Shown here: piece by piece, positions 62,387 through 64,000 of the stretch | Layout of the letters: every line of letters begins with the position of its first letter | Position numbering within the stretch: position 1 is the stretch's first letter | Program-made: the position numbers and the translations under genes | From: Chamaelirium japonicum | Taxonomy: Eukaryota; Streptophyta; Magnoliopsida; Liliales; Melanthiaceae | Length of the DNA stretch: 64,000 nucleotides | Direction of reading: 5' to 3' | Assembly (NCBI GenBank): GCA_947650365.1 | Contig: OX393549.1 | Coordinates: forward strand, 37,963,098 to 38,027,097 | Notes under the pieces: generated by a model | Told to the model about the DNA's origin: nothing | Seen by the model: the letters and a program-made list of their open reading frames with translations, nothing else | Database searches by the model: none

Positions 62387-63955
62387 TTGCGCATCAATCG
62401 TCAGAGGCCGATTGCGAAGTTAGCTTCACAACTGAAAGTCTCGAAGCGACGACGGCATGCCCCTACGCTTGCTAAGAAAAAAACGCCATTGCTCCGGGGG
62501 CAACCATCGCTCACGTCGGTACCTCTCCCGAGCAAAGCCATGTCTCAACGAATTCTCCAAGCAAGGTACGAGCAAGGAGACCCAGAGGTCGGTCTGTTAT
62601 GCCAGGCCTCGAGTAAATTCGACTACTATGTCCTCTACTCCAAACCTTCGTCCGTCTCAATAGAAGAAATCGAACCTACCGGCTGGGGATCAGAAGACGA
62701 GCTAGCAGAGTCTCTAGAAGAGCAAGTCTCCCCGACCCATGAAGAACCTGCAGCTACCACTCCAAACCTTCACCTTGGTGAGGGAGAATCCACTGATGAA
62801 GACGCATGGATCATGCTACCTCGCAGACGAAGGCCATGGACGGCAAGAAGTCGCAAACTAGATCTGGTGACAAGAAAATTTCCTGAACGAAGAACCTACA
62901 AGAAGATAAGTAACACTCCAGGAAGAAAGGCATTCAAAGTACCGCCAGCAGATCCAGATGATCTCCTCCGGCAAAACCCTCCAGAACCGACAATGCTGCA
63001 AGAATTCTTCCCTGATTACTTTCTCCCAGCTGATCAGCAGCACATAGTCTCTAGTTGCATGGTTGAGATCCACATGACGCCGAAAGAAGGAGACAAGATC
63101 GAGTCTTCTAAAGAAAGTGACACTGACAATGAGAAGGATAACTCCGACAAAGACGGTGCTGCTACCTATGATGAGGCAATCTTGCACTTACCGCTCATAG
63201 AAGCATTGTACCTCCCGAATAAGGTTCGCCTAGCGATGGTCGAGGCTTTGGCAGATCTAGACAGCTACAAAAGAAAGAAGAAAGACGCCAAGAAGGACAA
63301 AACTATTGTCTCCTGCAATGCAGCGATAACTTTCTCAGACGAAGATCTACAGCTCAGAGCACGACTGCACAATCGACCTGTCTATATCTCGGGGTACATC
63401 AAAGAGAAGCCGGTAAATCGAATCATGTTGGATTGTGGCTCCGCCGTCAACATCATGCCCATCCAAACAATGCGGCAGCTCAGCATCACCACCGACCAGC
63501 TCTCACAAAGCCAGCTAGTCATTCAAGGGTTCAACCAAGGCGAACAGTCCACCGTAGGGATCATTCGTCTAAAACTCTTAATCAGCCAGCTTGACACGAC
63601 AGTTCTCTTCCACATCATTGACTGTCAGACATCATATGGCCTCTTGCTAGAAAGACCGTGGCTACATGAAAACTACGTTGTAGTGTCTACCTGGCACCAA
63701 TGCCTCAAGTACTATGAGGAATGTCTGGAGAAGTGCATTATTGCAGATGATAAGCCATTCAATGAGGCCGAAGCACACCTCGTCGATGCCAAATTTTACC
63801 AAGAAAAGGACCTTGTTGCAGAAGTCCTTCCAGCTAAAGCTCCTCGAACCCGGAAGGCTAAAAGGATGGAGCAGGATGAAACTCCTCCACCTCTAAATCC
63901 AGTGCAACCATCCAAAGCGATACACAAAGTCAGGGAAGTGCTAGTGCCAAAATGA
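62387..63955 (+). CDS. outer element protease region
   Basis: An open 522-codon frame whose C-terminal third holds the retropepsin-like domain: NRIMLDCGSAVNIMP, LVIQGFNQGEQSTVG and LLLERPWLHE. The N-terminal part includes QRILQARYEQGDPEVGLLCQ and acidic linkers. Related plant elements usually have a Gly where this one has Cys in LDCGSAVN. The frame stops just before the RT region expected beyond the window. Confidence 0.8.
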   Translation: MRINRQRPIAKLASQLKVSKRRRHAPTLAKKKTPLLRGQPSLTSVPLPSKAMSQRILQARYEQGDPEVGLLCQASSKFDYYVLYSKPSSVSIEEIEPTGWGSEDELAESLEEQVSPTHEEPAATTPNLHLGEGESTDEDAWIMLPRRRRPWTARSRKLDLVTRKFPERRTYKKISNTPGRKAFKVPPADPDDLLRQNPPEPTMLQEFFPDYFLPADQQHIVSSCMVEIHMTPKEGDKIESSKESDTDNEKDNSDKDGAATYDEAILHLPLIEALYLPNKVRLAMVEALADLDSYKRKKKDAKKDKTIVSCNAAITFSDEDLQLRARLHNRPVYISGYIKEKPVNRIMLDCGSAVNIMPIQTMRQLSITTDQLSQSQLVIQGFNQGEQSTVGIIRLKLLISQLDTTVLFHIIDCQTSYGLLLERPWLHENYVVVSTWHQCLKYYEECLEKCIIADDKPFNEAEAHLVDAKFYQEKDLVAEVLPAKAPRTRKAKRMEQDETPPPLNPVQPSKAIHKVREVLVPK

Positions 63956-64000
63956 AGGATGTGCATCAGCTCCAAGCCAAGATCTATGCAACATACTCCG

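Larger units (their letters stand above)
45535..64000 (+). mobile_element. outer Tat-type Ty3/gypsy retrotransposon, split and running off the window
   Basis: A 1,960-bp LTR (45,535-47,494), a primer-site-like TGGCACGCCCGGTT (47,501), gag, then protease sequence up to the right edge; RT, RNase H, integrase and the 3' LTR would lie beyond 64,000. The gag gene is split by the 13-kb inner element at 48,472-61,484. Gag wording (FIRTLKGNAFDWY, EMCTQGMHWGLLYIL, ELATRAHDMEL) is that of the large plant Tat/Ogre-like group; placement by gag alone is inference. Stops in gag indicate decay. Confidence 0.88.

Overview
This is nuclear DNA of a seed plant, most likely a flowering plant with a large repeat-rich genome. 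The evidence is one intact AP2/ERF transcription-factor gene, a cytochrome P450 exon fragment of the CYP78A type, and several classes of plant transposable element: Copia and Tat-type Ty3/gypsy retrotransposons, a 5S-bearing Cassandra TRIM, L1-like LINEs, hAT-type MITEs, Helitrons and foldback elements. I cannot name the species. No bacterial, organellar, tRNA or functional rRNA gene is visible.

Layout. The first 15 kb holds the only intact host gene, a single-exon group IX ERF gene at 2.77-3.63 kb on the minus strand with its own TATA box. Around it lie AT-rich spacer, a hAT-type MITE with a perfect 8-bp target duplication, and a heavily decayed Copia element (7.3-10.7 kb) that carries a second insertion. 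From 15.7 to 25 kb is a nest: five related hAT-type MITEs with readable 8-bp target duplications, one of them split by a 1.96-kb solo gypsy LTR; a gypsy LTR split by one of the MITEs; and an L1-like LINE containing one complete Cassandra and one solo Cassandra LTR. From 25.4 to 28.7 kb are Helitron-like elements, the first carrying a CYP78A exon fragment. A complete but broken Copia element occupies 29.9-37.4 kb. The interval 37.4-45.5 kb is spacer with a MITE, two foldback structures, microsatellites and a small Helitron with textbook ends.

From 45.5 kb to the right edge is a Tat-type gypsy element whose gag gene was split by a second, complete 13-kb Tat-type element (48,472-61,484; matching 756-bp LTRs; 5-bp target duplication). 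The inner element has gag-protease, RT, two RNase H domains and integrase on the plus strand. Between pol and its 3' LTR it carries an antisense, intron-containing gene and a tandem array of about twelve 118-bp units with strong hairpins. The outer element's pol lies beyond the window.

Nearly every transposon reading frame has stops or frameshifts, so none looks autonomous as assembled. The value of the window is the record of insertion order, gene-fragment capture, and the unusual 3' region of the inner Tat element.
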